DNA from: Olsenella uli
Lineage (GTDB): Bacteria; Actinomycetota; Coriobacteriia; Coriobacteriales; Atopobiaceae
Direction of reading: 5' to 3'
Assembly (NCBI RefSeq): GCF_016899935.1
Contig: NZ_JACJJK010000002.1
Location: forward strand, 209,635-273,634
Length of the DNA stretch: 64,000 nt
In this document: positions 48,417 to 55,985 of the stretch, in pieces
Position numbering within the stretch: the first letter of the stretch is position 1
How the letters are laid out: the number at the start of each line of letters is the position of its first letter
Program-made: the position numbers and the translations under genes
Notes under the pieces: generated by a model
Told to the model about the DNA's origin: nothing
Databases searched by the model: none
What the model saw: the letters and a program-made list of their open reading frames with translations, nothing else

Positions 48417-48597
48417 TGGGTTTCCAACGCCAGCAAGCACTGTTCGGCATGTGTGACGTCGGCGGTGGAACGGGGGCGTGCGCGGGGACGGGCGCTTCGG
48501 CGAGCAGCTCGCGTCCGACGGTCGCGTGGGGGGGCGAGTCCGGAAAAGGCTGCCGGGGGTTGCGGAGGCCCAAGAGCCCCGCGCACGCCAGGGGGGA

Positions 48598-49992
48598 CTA
48601 GTTCTCGGTGCTCTCGGAGGCCATCTCGAACTGCTTGCGCTGCGCGGACTCAGAAGCCTTCATGAAGGGCAGGTAAATCAGCGTGAAGATCACGAGCAGC
48701 ACGATCTGGAGAATGCCGGCGCGGATGTCGCCGCCCGTGGACAGGATGCCCGAGGCGATGATTGGGGTGGTCCAGGGCACCTGGATGCAGGTCGGGTTGA
48801 CCAAGCCGATAACCGTGGCGAAGTAGCCGACGAGGATGCCGATGATGGTGTTCAGCACGAACGGAACCATGAGCGGGATGTTGAACACGATCGGGTAGCC
48901 GTAGATGACCGGCTCGTTGATGTTGAAGATGGCGGGCAGGATGCCGAGCTTGGACACCTCGCGGGAGGGCCGCCACTTGCCCCAGATGAACGTTGCGATG
49001 AGCAGCGCCAGCGTGCAGCCCGAGCCTCCCATGAGCGCGTAGACGTTGATGGTGTTCATGTTGAGCCACAGGTCCGGACGGGCGATCACGGCGTCGATGC
49101 CGCCGGAGCTGTACACGCTCGTGGCCTCGACGAGCACGACCGTGAGGACGGGCTCGACGAGCACGCCGTTGATGGTGGACTGGTGGATGCCGAGGGTGAA
49201 CAGGAACACACCGAGCGAGTAGATCACCACGAGGCCGATCGGGTTGGTGGTGAGGGCTCGCAGCGGGGTCTGGATGAAGGTGTTGATGAGAGCAGTGACG
49301 TCAGTCTGGAAGCCTGCGTAGAGAACCATCGAGAGCACGCCGAAGGCGCCCAGGGTGAGCAGCATCGGGATCAGGACGTTGAAGGACTTCTCGACCGCGG
49401 GCGGCACGCCCTCGGGCATCTTGATGCGCAGCTTCTCGACGCCCGAGACCTTGATGAAGAGCGTGGGCGCAAACAGGCCGATGATGATGGCGGTGAACAT
49501 GCCGTTGGTACCCGTGTAGTTGGTGATGAACGCGCTCGAGACCTGAGCGGTGGTCACCTCGTCAGCCACGTAGAGCGGCGATGACGCAGCAAGGTTGGCA
49601 GCCACCGTCTGCGGCATCATGATGAAGAAGACCGCGAGCGCCACCACCACGCACGAGACGGGGTTGTCAAAGCGCTTGTTGTTCGCGAAGCTGTAGCCCA
49701 CCATGGCGCACAGCAGGATGGCCGAGATGGAGAGCGCACCCTGCGTGAGCGCGTTGCCCCAGTACTGGGCCGTGGCGAGCACGTCCGCGTTCGGGAAGAG
49801 TCCGGGGCTGCTCGGGTCCGCGCTCCACAGGAACGTGAAGACGACGTTGTTGAGCAGCGCCGCGATGCCTGCGAGGATGAAGATCGGCATGATGGTGGCA
49901 AAGCCATCGCGAAGGCTTCTCAGGTGCACCTGGTTGCCGACCTTGGCGGAGACTTCCGCGAACTTGTCGAGGAAGCTTTGTCCGTTGGCCAT
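48598..49992 (-). CDS. PTS cellobiose/beta-glucoside IIC permease
   Basis: This 464-residue permease begins FLDKFAEVSAKVGNQVHLRSLRDGFATIMPIFILAG, as CelB/LicC proteins do, and has about ten helices. NINEPVIYGYPIVFNIPLMVPF, the sugar-binding loop with the conserved Glu-Pro, lies near residue 350. The ATG at 49992 has TAGGAG seven bases upstream. It takes up cellobiose or an aryl-beta-glucoside for hydrolysis by the enzyme encoded upstream. Confidence 0.95.
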   Translation of the reverse strand: MANGQSFLDKFAEVSAKVGNQVHLRSLRDGFATIMPIFILAGIAALLNNVVFTFLWSADPSSPGLFPNADVLATAQYWGNALTQGALSISAILLCAMVGYSFANNKRFDNPVSCVVVALAVFFIMMPQTVAANLAASSPLYVADEVTTAQVSSAFITNYTGTNGMFTAIIIGLFAPTLFIKVSGVEKLRIKMPEGVPPAVEKSFNVLIPMLLTLGAFGVLSMVLYAGFQTDVTALINTFIQTPLRALTTNPIGLVVIYSLGVFLFTLGIHQSTINGVLVEPVLTVVLVEATSVYSSGGIDAVIARPDLWLNMNTINVYALMGGSGCTLALLIATFIWGKWRPSREVSKLGILPAIFNINEPVIYGYPIVFNIPLMVPFVLNTIIGILVGYFATVIGLVNPTCIQVPWTTPIIASGILSTGGDIRAGILQIVLLVIFTLIYLPFMKASESAQRKQFEMASESTEN

Positions 49993-50128
49993 GTCTTTCA
50001 CTCCTAACTGAACTGTTGGAAACATTAGCCGTACCATCGCGCTCCCCCTCCAGGGGGACGCGTATCCGATGACCGAACCAGGGGGGGGAGGGAGCCCGGG
50101 ACCGTTCCTCCCGATCCGGACCAAGGAC

Positions 50129-51529
50129 CTACTTCACCACGTGCGTCGTGGTGACCTCCTTGAGCCAAGCGGCTGATTTCTTGGGCCTGCGCTCGTAGTT
50201 CTCCATGAGGTCGACCTCGACGAAGCCATAGCGGTTCTTGAAGGCGTTTGCCCAGGACCAGTTGTCAATGAGGCCCCAGTAGTGGTAGCCGCGGCACTTG
50301 GCGCCGTCGTTGATCGCACGGGCGATCCAGGAGAGGTGGTCGCGCACGAAGTCGACGCGGTAGTCGTCCTGGATCTGGCCGCTCTCGTCGCGGTTCTTGT
50401 ACTCGCCCTCGATACCGATGCCGTTCTCGGACACGAACCACTCGAGGTCGGGGTACTCGTCACGGCACTTCATGCCGAAGTCGTAGATGCCCTTGGGGTA
50501 GATCTCCCAGCCGCGGCTCTCGTTCATGACGCGCTCGGGCCAGACGTAGGGCTCGGCGAAGAGCGGGTTGCCCCACTCGTCATGATCGCGGGTCGGCGCC
50601 TGCACGCGGCAGGGCTGGTAGTAGTTGCAGCCGAGCCAGTCCACGACGCCCGAGCGCAGGACCTCCTCGTCGCCGGGACGCACCGGAGCCGGCGTCCCGA
50701 GGCGGGCGAGGGTCTCGAGCACGTCCGCGGGCAGGCTGCCCTTGGTCGCGAGGTCGAGCCACCAGCGCGTGGTGAGGCCGTCGTTCATGCGCAGCGCCTC
50801 GAGGTCGGCCTCGCTCGGGTCCTCCTTGGTGTAGGAGGGGCTGAAGTTGCACACGATGCCAATCCGCGCGTCCGGACGGAGCGCGCCCTCCTCGCGCGCC
50901 GCGCGGTAGCGGGCGACGCCGAGCGCGTGCGCGATCGAGATGTTGTACTGCGCCACCACGGCCTCGCGGAAGCTGTGGTGCTGCGGGTACCAGCCACCGT
51001 GCCAGTAGCGGTTCTCAGGCTCGACGCTCGGCTCGTTGAACGTGAACCAGTACCGAATCTCCTTGCCGAACTCGTGAAGCGCCTTCTCGACGTAGTTGGC
51101 GTACGCCTCGCAGGTCTCGCGGCTCTCCCAGCCGCCGCGGCGGAAGAGGAAGGTGGGGAGGTCGAAGTGGTAGAGGGTCACGAAGGGCTCGAGCCCCTCC
51201 TCGCGCGCCGCACGGAAGAGCTCGTGGTACCAGGCCGCGCCCTCTGGGTTGATGTTGCCGTCGGCATCGAGCAGGCGGCTCCACTGAATCGACGTGCGGA
51301 AGCTGTCGAGCCCGAGGCCCTTGAGGATGGCAAGGTCCTCCTTGTAGTGGTGCATGAAGTCGTTGCCCACGTAGGAGCCCACGCGGTTGTAGAACGCCTC
51401 GATGTCCTCGTTGGACCAGGTGTCCCACACGTTCTCAAGCTTGCCGCCTACGTTCCAGCCCCCTTCCGTCTGCGGGCCGGACATCGCCGCCCCGAAGAAG
51501 AAGCTCTTGGGCAGGATCAGTTCTGCCAT
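50129..51529 (-). CDS. GH1 6-phospho-beta-glucosidase
   Basis: This 466-residue GH1 enzyme has the acid/base Glu in WFTFNEPS and the nucleophile Glu in WFVSENGIG, with N-terminal FFFGAAMSGPQTEGG. The C-terminal YGFVEVDLMENYERRPKKSA has the Ser/Lys/Tyr pattern used to bind the 6-phosphate. It cleaves PTS-imported cellobiose-6-phosphate or arbutin/salicin-6-phosphate. It is the first gene of the PTS operon, divergent from the GntR regulator. An ATG start with GGAGGCGTT upstream supports 51529. Confidence 0.95.
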   Translation of the reverse strand: MAELILPKSFFFGAAMSGPQTEGGWNVGGKLENVWDTWSNEDIEAFYNRVGSYVGNDFMHHYKEDLAILKGLGLDSFRTSIQWSRLLDADGNINPEGAAWYHELFRAAREEGLEPFVTLYHFDLPTFLFRRGGWESRETCEAYANYVEKALHEFGKEIRYWFTFNEPSVEPENRYWHGGWYPQHHSFREAVVAQYNISIAHALGVARYRAAREEGALRPDARIGIVCNFSPSYTKEDPSEADLEALRMNDGLTTRWWLDLATKGSLPADVLETLARLGTPAPVRPGDEEVLRSGVVDWLGCNYYQPCRVQAPTRDHDEWGNPLFAEPYVWPERVMNESRGWEIYPKGIYDFGMKCRDEYPDLEWFVSENGIGIEGEYKNRDESGQIQDDYRVDFVRDHLSWIARAINDGAKCRGYHYWGLIDNWSWANAFKNRYGFVEVDLMENYERRPKKSAAWLKEVTTTHVVK

Positions 51530-51837
51530 AACGCCTCCGTTTCCTTGGTCGTCCTGCGCGGCCCTTTGTCGCGCTTTGTTAGTTGAATTGTAGCGCTCTT
51601 ATTTTCTCTATGTAGCGGATTTATTGGAGACAAAGACGGGAACAAAGGAAGATAATGGATTACGTCAGACGAGAACCACGTCGATGAGCTGGGGTTTTGC
51701 AGCCGACCAGCCCGACGGGGCGCAACGCGCACGAACCCGCGCCCTCTTGCCTGACCGCCAAAGCAAACCGTTCGCGGCCAAAAATAGACCGTTCGCGGTG
51801 AGCGCCGAGAACCACAGAAAGCACGAGGGAGGCCGCC
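51530..51837. promoter_or_regulatory. Divergent control region of the beta-glucoside genes
   Basis: This 308-base gap holds the promoters for both the PTS operon and the GntR gene. ACCGTTCGCGG occurs twice as a direct repeat at 51767-51777 and 51788-51798, 21 bases apart, two turns of helix on one face. The left half is AT-rich (GTTAGTTGAATTGTAGC) and likely carries the PTS promoter. No coding frame here looks real. Confidence 0.5.
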
Positions 51838-52608
51838 ATGCTCAAGTACGAGACGATTGCCCAGGACATCCAGAGCCGCATCGAGGACGGCGACCTCGTG
51901 CCCAACGACAAGCTACCGACGGTCGTGGACCTCTGCGACCGCTACGGCGTGAGCAAGATCACCGTCAAGCGCGCCTTCGAGATCCTCACCGAGAAGGGCC
52001 TCATCGCGAGCAAGCGCGGGTCGGGCACCTACGTGAAGAACACCACGGAGCTCTTCGACACGGGGGGCGTCGACCCGCTGCTCGTGGGCGAGGACGGCAC
52101 GCGGGAGGACACGTTCGGGTTCACCAGGCCCGACCAGCCGATCGGCTTCACCGCCTCGCACAGCGCGCGCGGGAGGAGCGTGAGCTCGGTGGTCTACGAC
52201 TTCTCGGTCACGAACCCGCCCGAGAGCGTCGCGCGGCACCTGAGCATCTCCCCCGACGACTTCACCTACTACTTCTGCCGGGTGCGCTGCCTTGAGGACG
52301 ACCCAATTACGATTGAGTACACCTACATGCCGATCGACGTAACGCCCGGCCTCAAGCGCGACCAGCTCTACCACTCCGTCTACTCGTTCGTCCAGGACAC
52401 GCTCGGGCTCAAGATCTCGAGCTTCCACCGCATCATCCGCGCCGTGGGCGCGACCGAGGAGGAGGCCGGGCGCCTGCGGCTCGACGCGGGCACCCCCCTG
52501 CTCGAGATCTCCCAGGTCGGCTTCCTCGACGACGGAACGCCCTTCGAGTTCTCCGTCGCACGCAGCAACGGCATGCGCTCCGAGCTGCGCGACGTGAACG
52601 TCATATAG
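51838..52608 (+). CDS. GntR family regulator (HutC/UTRA type)
   Basis: This 256-residue protein has an N-terminal GntR wHTH (MLKYETIAQDIQSRIEDGDLVPNDKLPT, then YGVSKITVKRAFEILTEKGLI) and a C-terminal UTRA ligand domain (YYFCRVRCLEDDPITIEYTYMP). UTRA regulators of PTS operons sense sugar phosphates such as cellobiose-6-phosphate. GAGGGAGGCCGCC precedes the ATG. It is divergent from the PTS operon and upstream of the ROK gene, so it probably controls both. Confidence 0.92.
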   Translation: MLKYETIAQDIQSRIEDGDLVPNDKLPTVVDLCDRYGVSKITVKRAFEILTEKGLIASKRGSGTYVKNTTELFDTGGVDPLLVGEDGTREDTFGFTRPDQPIGFTASHSARGRSVSSVVYDFSVTNPPESVARHLSISPDDFTYYFCRVRCLEDDPITIEYTYMPIDVTPGLKRDQLYHSVYSFVQDTLGLKISSFHRIIRAVGATEEEAGRLRLDAGTPLLEISQVGFLDDGTPFEFSVARSNGMRSELRDVNVI

Positions 52609-52634
52609 GCAGCAGGCGAAGGCAGGAGAAAGAC

Positions 52635-53543
52635 ATGAAGAGGCTGGCGGTTCTCGACGTAGGTGGCTCCGCGATCAAGTACTGCACCATATGCGGTACG
52701 GATATCGAGGGTAAGGGGCAGGTGCCCACTCCCGACGGGGAAAGCCACGACCCCGAGGCATTCCTCGAGACCATCGAGGGCATCCTTGAGCGCATGGGAG
52801 ACGTCGAGGGTCTGGCCCTCTCCATGCCCGGGGAGATCGATGCGCGCCAGAAGTACATTCGGACGGGCGGGGCGCTGCTCTACAACTACGGCGTCGACGT
52901 GACGGAGTGGGAGAGGCGCTTTGGCCTCACGATCGAAGTCGAGAACGACGCGCGCTGCTCGGCGATTGCCGAGCTCTCTCGTGGCAACCTGCGGGGCGTC
53001 GACTGCGGCGTGGTGCTCGCGTTCGGGACGGGAATCGGTGGCGGGGTTATCGCCGGCGGCAAGGTCCTGCGGGGGGCGCACCTCTTTGCCGGTGAGGCAT
53101 CGAAGGTCCTCACCTCCTGGCCCGAGGACCCCAGGGACCCCATCACAAGTGATCAGCTCTGGTCGTCTGCCTGCTCGACGAAGTCCCTATGCGAGCGCGT
53201 TGCCCAAGCGAAGGGGATCGACGGCTGCGACGGGCGGCAGCTCTTCGGCTGGCTCGAGGGCGGGGACGAGGCCGTCGCCAGCGTGTTCAATCGGGTGTGC
53301 GACGAGATTGCCCTGCAGATTCACAACATCCAGTGCTGGCTCGACCCCGAGCGTGTCTGCCTCGGCGGCGGCATCAGCCAGAACCCGCTCTTCGTGGAGG
53401 GTGTGAGAGACGCGCACCGACGCTTCAACGCCTCGTTCGACAACGCCTTCCCCGAGACGGACATCGTGGCGTGCCGCTTCTTCAACGACGCCAACCTCAT
53501 CGGCGCCTACGAGCACTTCCTCGCCATGGAGCAGTCGCGCTGA
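52635..53543 (+). CDS. ROK family sugar kinase (beta-glucoside kinase-like)
   Basis: This 302-residue ROK protein has the phosphate-1 loop LAVLDVGGSAIKYC, the catalytic Asp in VENDARCSAIAE and the phosphate-2 loop AFGTGIGGGVI. It lacks the usual ROK zinc motif (CxCGxxGC): the HxxCxCG region reads LFAGEASKVLTSW. This is also the case in BglK-type beta-glucoside kinases. It lies 26 bases after the GntR gene. A role phosphorylating glucose or non-phosphorylated beta-glucosides fits the locus. Confidence 0.87.
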   Translation: MKRLAVLDVGGSAIKYCTICGTDIEGKGQVPTPDGESHDPEAFLETIEGILERMGDVEGLALSMPGEIDARQKYIRTGGALLYNYGVDVTEWERRFGLTIEVENDARCSAIAELSRGNLRGVDCGVVLAFGTGIGGGVIAGGKVLRGAHLFAGEASKVLTSWPEDPRDPITSDQLWSSACSTKSLCERVAQAKGIDGCDGRQLFGWLEGGDEAVASVFNRVCDEIALQIHNIQCWLDPERVCLGGGISQNPLFVEGVRDAHRRFNASFDNAFPETDIVACRFFNDANLIGAYEHFLAMEQSR

Positions 53544-53544
53544 C

Positions 53545-53587
53545 GCGCGTGAGCCAAAAGGGGTCTGTCCCCTTTTGGCTCACGCGC
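53545..53587. repeat. 43-base near-perfect palindrome between convergent genes (copy 9)
   Basis: GCGCGTGAGCCAAAAGGGG and CCCCTTTTGGCTCACGCGC are 19-base exact arms around TCTGT. It starts one base after the ROK stop and contains the TGA of the convergent DUF5131 gene (53580-53582 on the minus strand). It likely terminates both genes. Confidence 0.8.
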
Positions 53588-54482
53588 AGCGACCGCAATC
53601 GGAGCAGCCGTTGCAGATGAGACGCTGCCCGCACGTCTCGCAGCGCTCGCGAAAGCGAGGCTGGTAGAGCTCCTCGGAGGGAATCGGCAGGCCGAGCGCG
53701 TCGCGCAGGCGCCACTCGATCGGCCGGCCGACAATGCTCACGCCGGACCTGAACGCCTGCTCGGACTGGAGCCGGTGGTCGCGCAGGCGATAGGTCCGCC
53801 CGTCCTTCACGAAGATCGTGCCCGTCTCGGTGAACGCGAACGTCACGTCGTGCTCGCGGCACTGTGCCGCGAGCAGACGCACCCAGTCGAAGTCGCACGG
53901 ACGGGCGCCCTCGTAGTTCTCGCCGCCGCAAATGACCTGCTCGATGCCGCACCCGCGCACGCCGTCCCCGCCGCGCTCGCCGAGTTCCAGGTACGTCTCT
54001 ATGTCCACCCGCCCGATGAGCGGGGCGCACATGATGCCCTTGTGGCGCGCCGGCGTGGCAAGCAGGATCGCGATTCGCTCATCGGCACGGCGCTGGTTCT
54101 CGCAGGTGACGTTGAGCATGACGTTGTCCCAGCCCTCGCCCCAGTCGTCCGGGAGGCACGCGGCAAAGCGCTCCGGGCGCTTGGCGAGCAACCAGAAGCG
54201 CACGTCGGGACGCTGGCGCATGACGTCCCAGGCCTCGTCGCGCCAGGCGTCCGCCTCCTCCACGAGGAAGTCCGAGGTCATGCACACGCGAATGAGCTCG
54301 CCGGGGCGCACCTTGAACGAGCCGTCGCGCGATCGGGACAGCGGGTAGCGGAAGGTCGCCTTGTTGCGCCGCACGACGGAGCCGTCCAGCCCGCGCCAGC
54401 GGTCCATCGTGAACATGTAGCAGTTGGTGCAGCCCTCGCTCGCCTTGCGGCACCCGTGCCACGGGTTCCAGATGTCGTGCAC
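53580..54482 (-). CDS. DUF5131 family protein (phage Gp37/Gp68-like)
   Basis: This roughly 300-residue protein has an N-terminal WNPWHGCRKASEGCTNCYMF, a Cys triad like the Fe-S-binding motif of radical SAM proteins. FRYPLSRSRDGSFKV, RVCMTSDFLVEEAD, RFWLLAKRPERF and ICGGENYEGARPCDFDWVRLL follow, all DUF5131 landmarks. A C-terminal zinc-ribbon-like tail (CETCGQRLICNGCSDCGRC) completes it. GTG at 54482 is preferred because AGGGGG lies ten bases upstream; a GTG at 54491 would touch that RBS. Its function is unknown. A perfect LexA-like box precedes it. Confidence 0.87.
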   Translation of the reverse strand: MHDIWNPWHGCRKASEGCTNCYMFTMDRWRGLDGSVVRRNKATFRYPLSRSRDGSFKVRPGELIRVCMTSDFLVEEADAWRDEAWDVMRQRPDVRFWLLAKRPERFAACLPDDWGEGWDNVMLNVTCENQRRADERIAILLATPARHKGIMCAPLIGRVDIETYLELGERGGDGVRGCGIEQVICGGENYEGARPCDFDWVRLLAAQCREHDVTFAFTETGTIFVKDGRTYRLRDHRLQSEQAFRSGVSIVGRPIEWRLRDALGLPIPSEELYQPRFRERCETCGQRLICNGCSDCGRCA

Positions 54483-54498
54483 GCCTCGCACCCCCTAC

Positions 54499-54514
54499 AG
54501 GAACGCACGTTCCT
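54499..54514 (-). promoter_or_regulatory. LexA-like (SOS) box before the DUF5131 gene
   Basis: AGGAACGCACGTTCCT is a perfect 16-base palindrome containing GAAC-4-GTTC (54501-54512), 17-32 bases upstream of the start codon. It matches the box in front of the DUF1848 gene in form. Confidence 0.72.
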
Positions 54515-54543
54515 AGGGTAGCACGAGGGCCCTCCGCCGGCCG

Positions 54544-54777
54544 CTACACAACGCAGCGGATGGCCTTGCCCCGAACCTGATAGCTCGGCCTGACGCCCGC
54601 GAGCCACGGGCCCTTGGGCAGGCGCTTCACCACGACCTTGCGCGGGCGCGCGGCGAGCGCGGCGCCGAGCAGCCCGGCCTCGTCGTCGCGGCGACGCAGC
54701 TCCAGGCCCGCCCGCGCGGCGAACTCGCGGGCCGCCTCGTCTATCGAGAAGCCCATCGCGCCCCCCCTCCTGCGCAC
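54544..54777 (-). pseudogene. rsmJ remnant fused to the start of a B3/B4 gene
   Basis: The 77-codon frame begins MGFSIDEAA, matching the MVFSIDAAV start of the B3/B4 protein. It continues AREFAARAGLELRRR and then jumps to LLGAALAARPRKVVVKR, both from rsmJ. The SAM-binding core and nearly all of B3/B4 are deleted. The upstream ATTATACGGA matches the leader of the intact B3/B4 gene. It is a decayed duplicate of the locus at 44443-45929. Confidence 0.87.
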
Positions 54778-54955
54778 ATTATACGGACGACATGTCTCCC
54801 TGCTCCATCTTAGATGCCCGTTTACGATGGTTTATCCCACCGTTTGCCTAGCAAATTTGCCATTTACCGATTTTTTCTCCCCTTTTTGGATACAAGGACT
54901 TCATCTTCCCCACAAGCGCCTGCGGCCCCGCCGCCGACAAGAAGGGAGCGGCCCT

Positions 54956-55918
54956 ATGTGTACGGGCATCCGCTTCAACGACAAGAACGGCGCCATGTAC
55001 TTTGGACGGAACCTGGACTGGACCCAGGGCTACGGGGAGCAGGTGGTTGTGACGCCCCCGGCGACGAGGGTCCCCGCAGCCTTTGAGCGCCCCGGGGATC
55101 TTGCGAGCGGCCACGCCGTGATGGGCATGGGCATCGTCGTGGCGGGCATTCCGCTCTACTTTGACTGCGGCAACGATGCCGGCCTGGCGGTCGCGGGCCT
55201 CAACTTCCCGCAGAGCGCGCACTACGCCCCCGACGCCGTGGACGGCACCACCAACGTCGCCGCCTATGAGTTTCCCTACTGGGTCACGCGGAACTTCTCG
55301 ACGCTCGAGGAGCTGCGGGCGGCGCTGCCGCACGTGACCGTGGTGGCCAAGCCCGTGAACGAGCAGCTGCCGGTGGCCAACCTCCACTGGCTCGTCGGCG
55401 ACGCCACCGGCAGCCTGGTGGTCGAGTGCATGGCCGACGGCCTGCGCGTCTGGGGGGACGACGTCGACGTGCTCACCAACGAGCCCGACTTTGGCTGGCA
55501 CCGTCAGAACCTGCGCAACTACCTCATGCTCAACGACGGCCTGCCCGCGTCCGCCAGCTGGGACCGCGCCGAGCTCAGGCCGTTTGGCTCGGGCGTGGGC
55601 GTCCAGGGTCTGCCCGGCGATTATGGCGGCCCGGCGCGCTTTGTGCGGGCGGCGTTCGTGAACGCGCACTACCCCGTTCAGGACGGCGAGAAGGCCAACG
55701 TGACGCGTCTCTTCCGCACGCTCGGCGCGGCCGCGGTACCCGACGGCGTGGCCAAGATGGGCAACGGCGCCTACGAGAAGACCCTCTACACCAGCTGCTT
55801 CTCCGCCAGTACGCTGACCTACTACCACGCCACCTACGACGACCCCGCCATCCGCGCCTACCCGCTCTCCGCCTGCGACCTCACCGGCACCGCGCCGTTC
55901 GTCGCAACCGCCGCCTAG
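54956..55918 (+). CDS. bsh: Choloylglycine hydrolase family enzyme (bile salt hydrolase/penicillin V acylase type)
   Basis: The protein has 320 residues. Initiator Met removal exposes catalytic Cys2 (MCTGIRF). Arg18 and Asp21 lie in FGRNLDWTQG at the positions usual for bile salt hydrolases, followed by an Asn in GLNFPQSAHY and a later Arg in GPARFVRAAF. It deconjugates glycine or taurine bile acids, or acyl-homoserine-type amides. GAAGGGAGCGGCCCT precedes the ATG at 54956. The MFS gene follows by 67 bases and may handle the product. The 180-base leader is AT-rich, unlike most of the window. Confidence 0.87.
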   Translation: MCTGIRFNDKNGAMYFGRNLDWTQGYGEQVVVTPPATRVPAAFERPGDLASGHAVMGMGIVVAGIPLYFDCGNDAGLAVAGLNFPQSAHYAPDAVDGTTNVAAYEFPYWVTRNFSTLEELRAALPHVTVVAKPVNEQLPVANLHWLVGDATGSLVVECMADGLRVWGDDVDVLTNEPDFGWHRQNLRNYLMLNDGLPASASWDRAELRPFGSGVGVQGLPGDYGGPARFVRAAFVNAHYPVQDGEKANVTRLFRTLGAAAVPDGVAKMGNGAYEKTLYTSCFSASTLTYYHATYDDPAIRAYPLSACDLTGTAPFVATAA

Positions 55919-55952
55919 GCGTCCGTGAGGCCCCATACCCCATCTGCCAAGT

Positions 55953-55970
55953 CCCGGGCCTCGCGCCCGG
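55953..55970 (+). terminator. Short hairpin between bsh and the MFS gene
   Basis: CCCGGGC (55953-55959) pairs with GCCCGGG (55964-55970) just ahead of the MFS ribosome binding site. It may modulate MFS translation or partly terminate the message. Confidence 0.4.
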
Positions 55971-55985
55971 GCGAAGGGAGCGCTC

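Noticed and set aside
50080..50095. G-run upstream of the PTS IIC gene as a phase-variation tract
   Set aside because: It lies between two genes of one operon, outside both coding regions and away from a promoter; nothing indicates switching.
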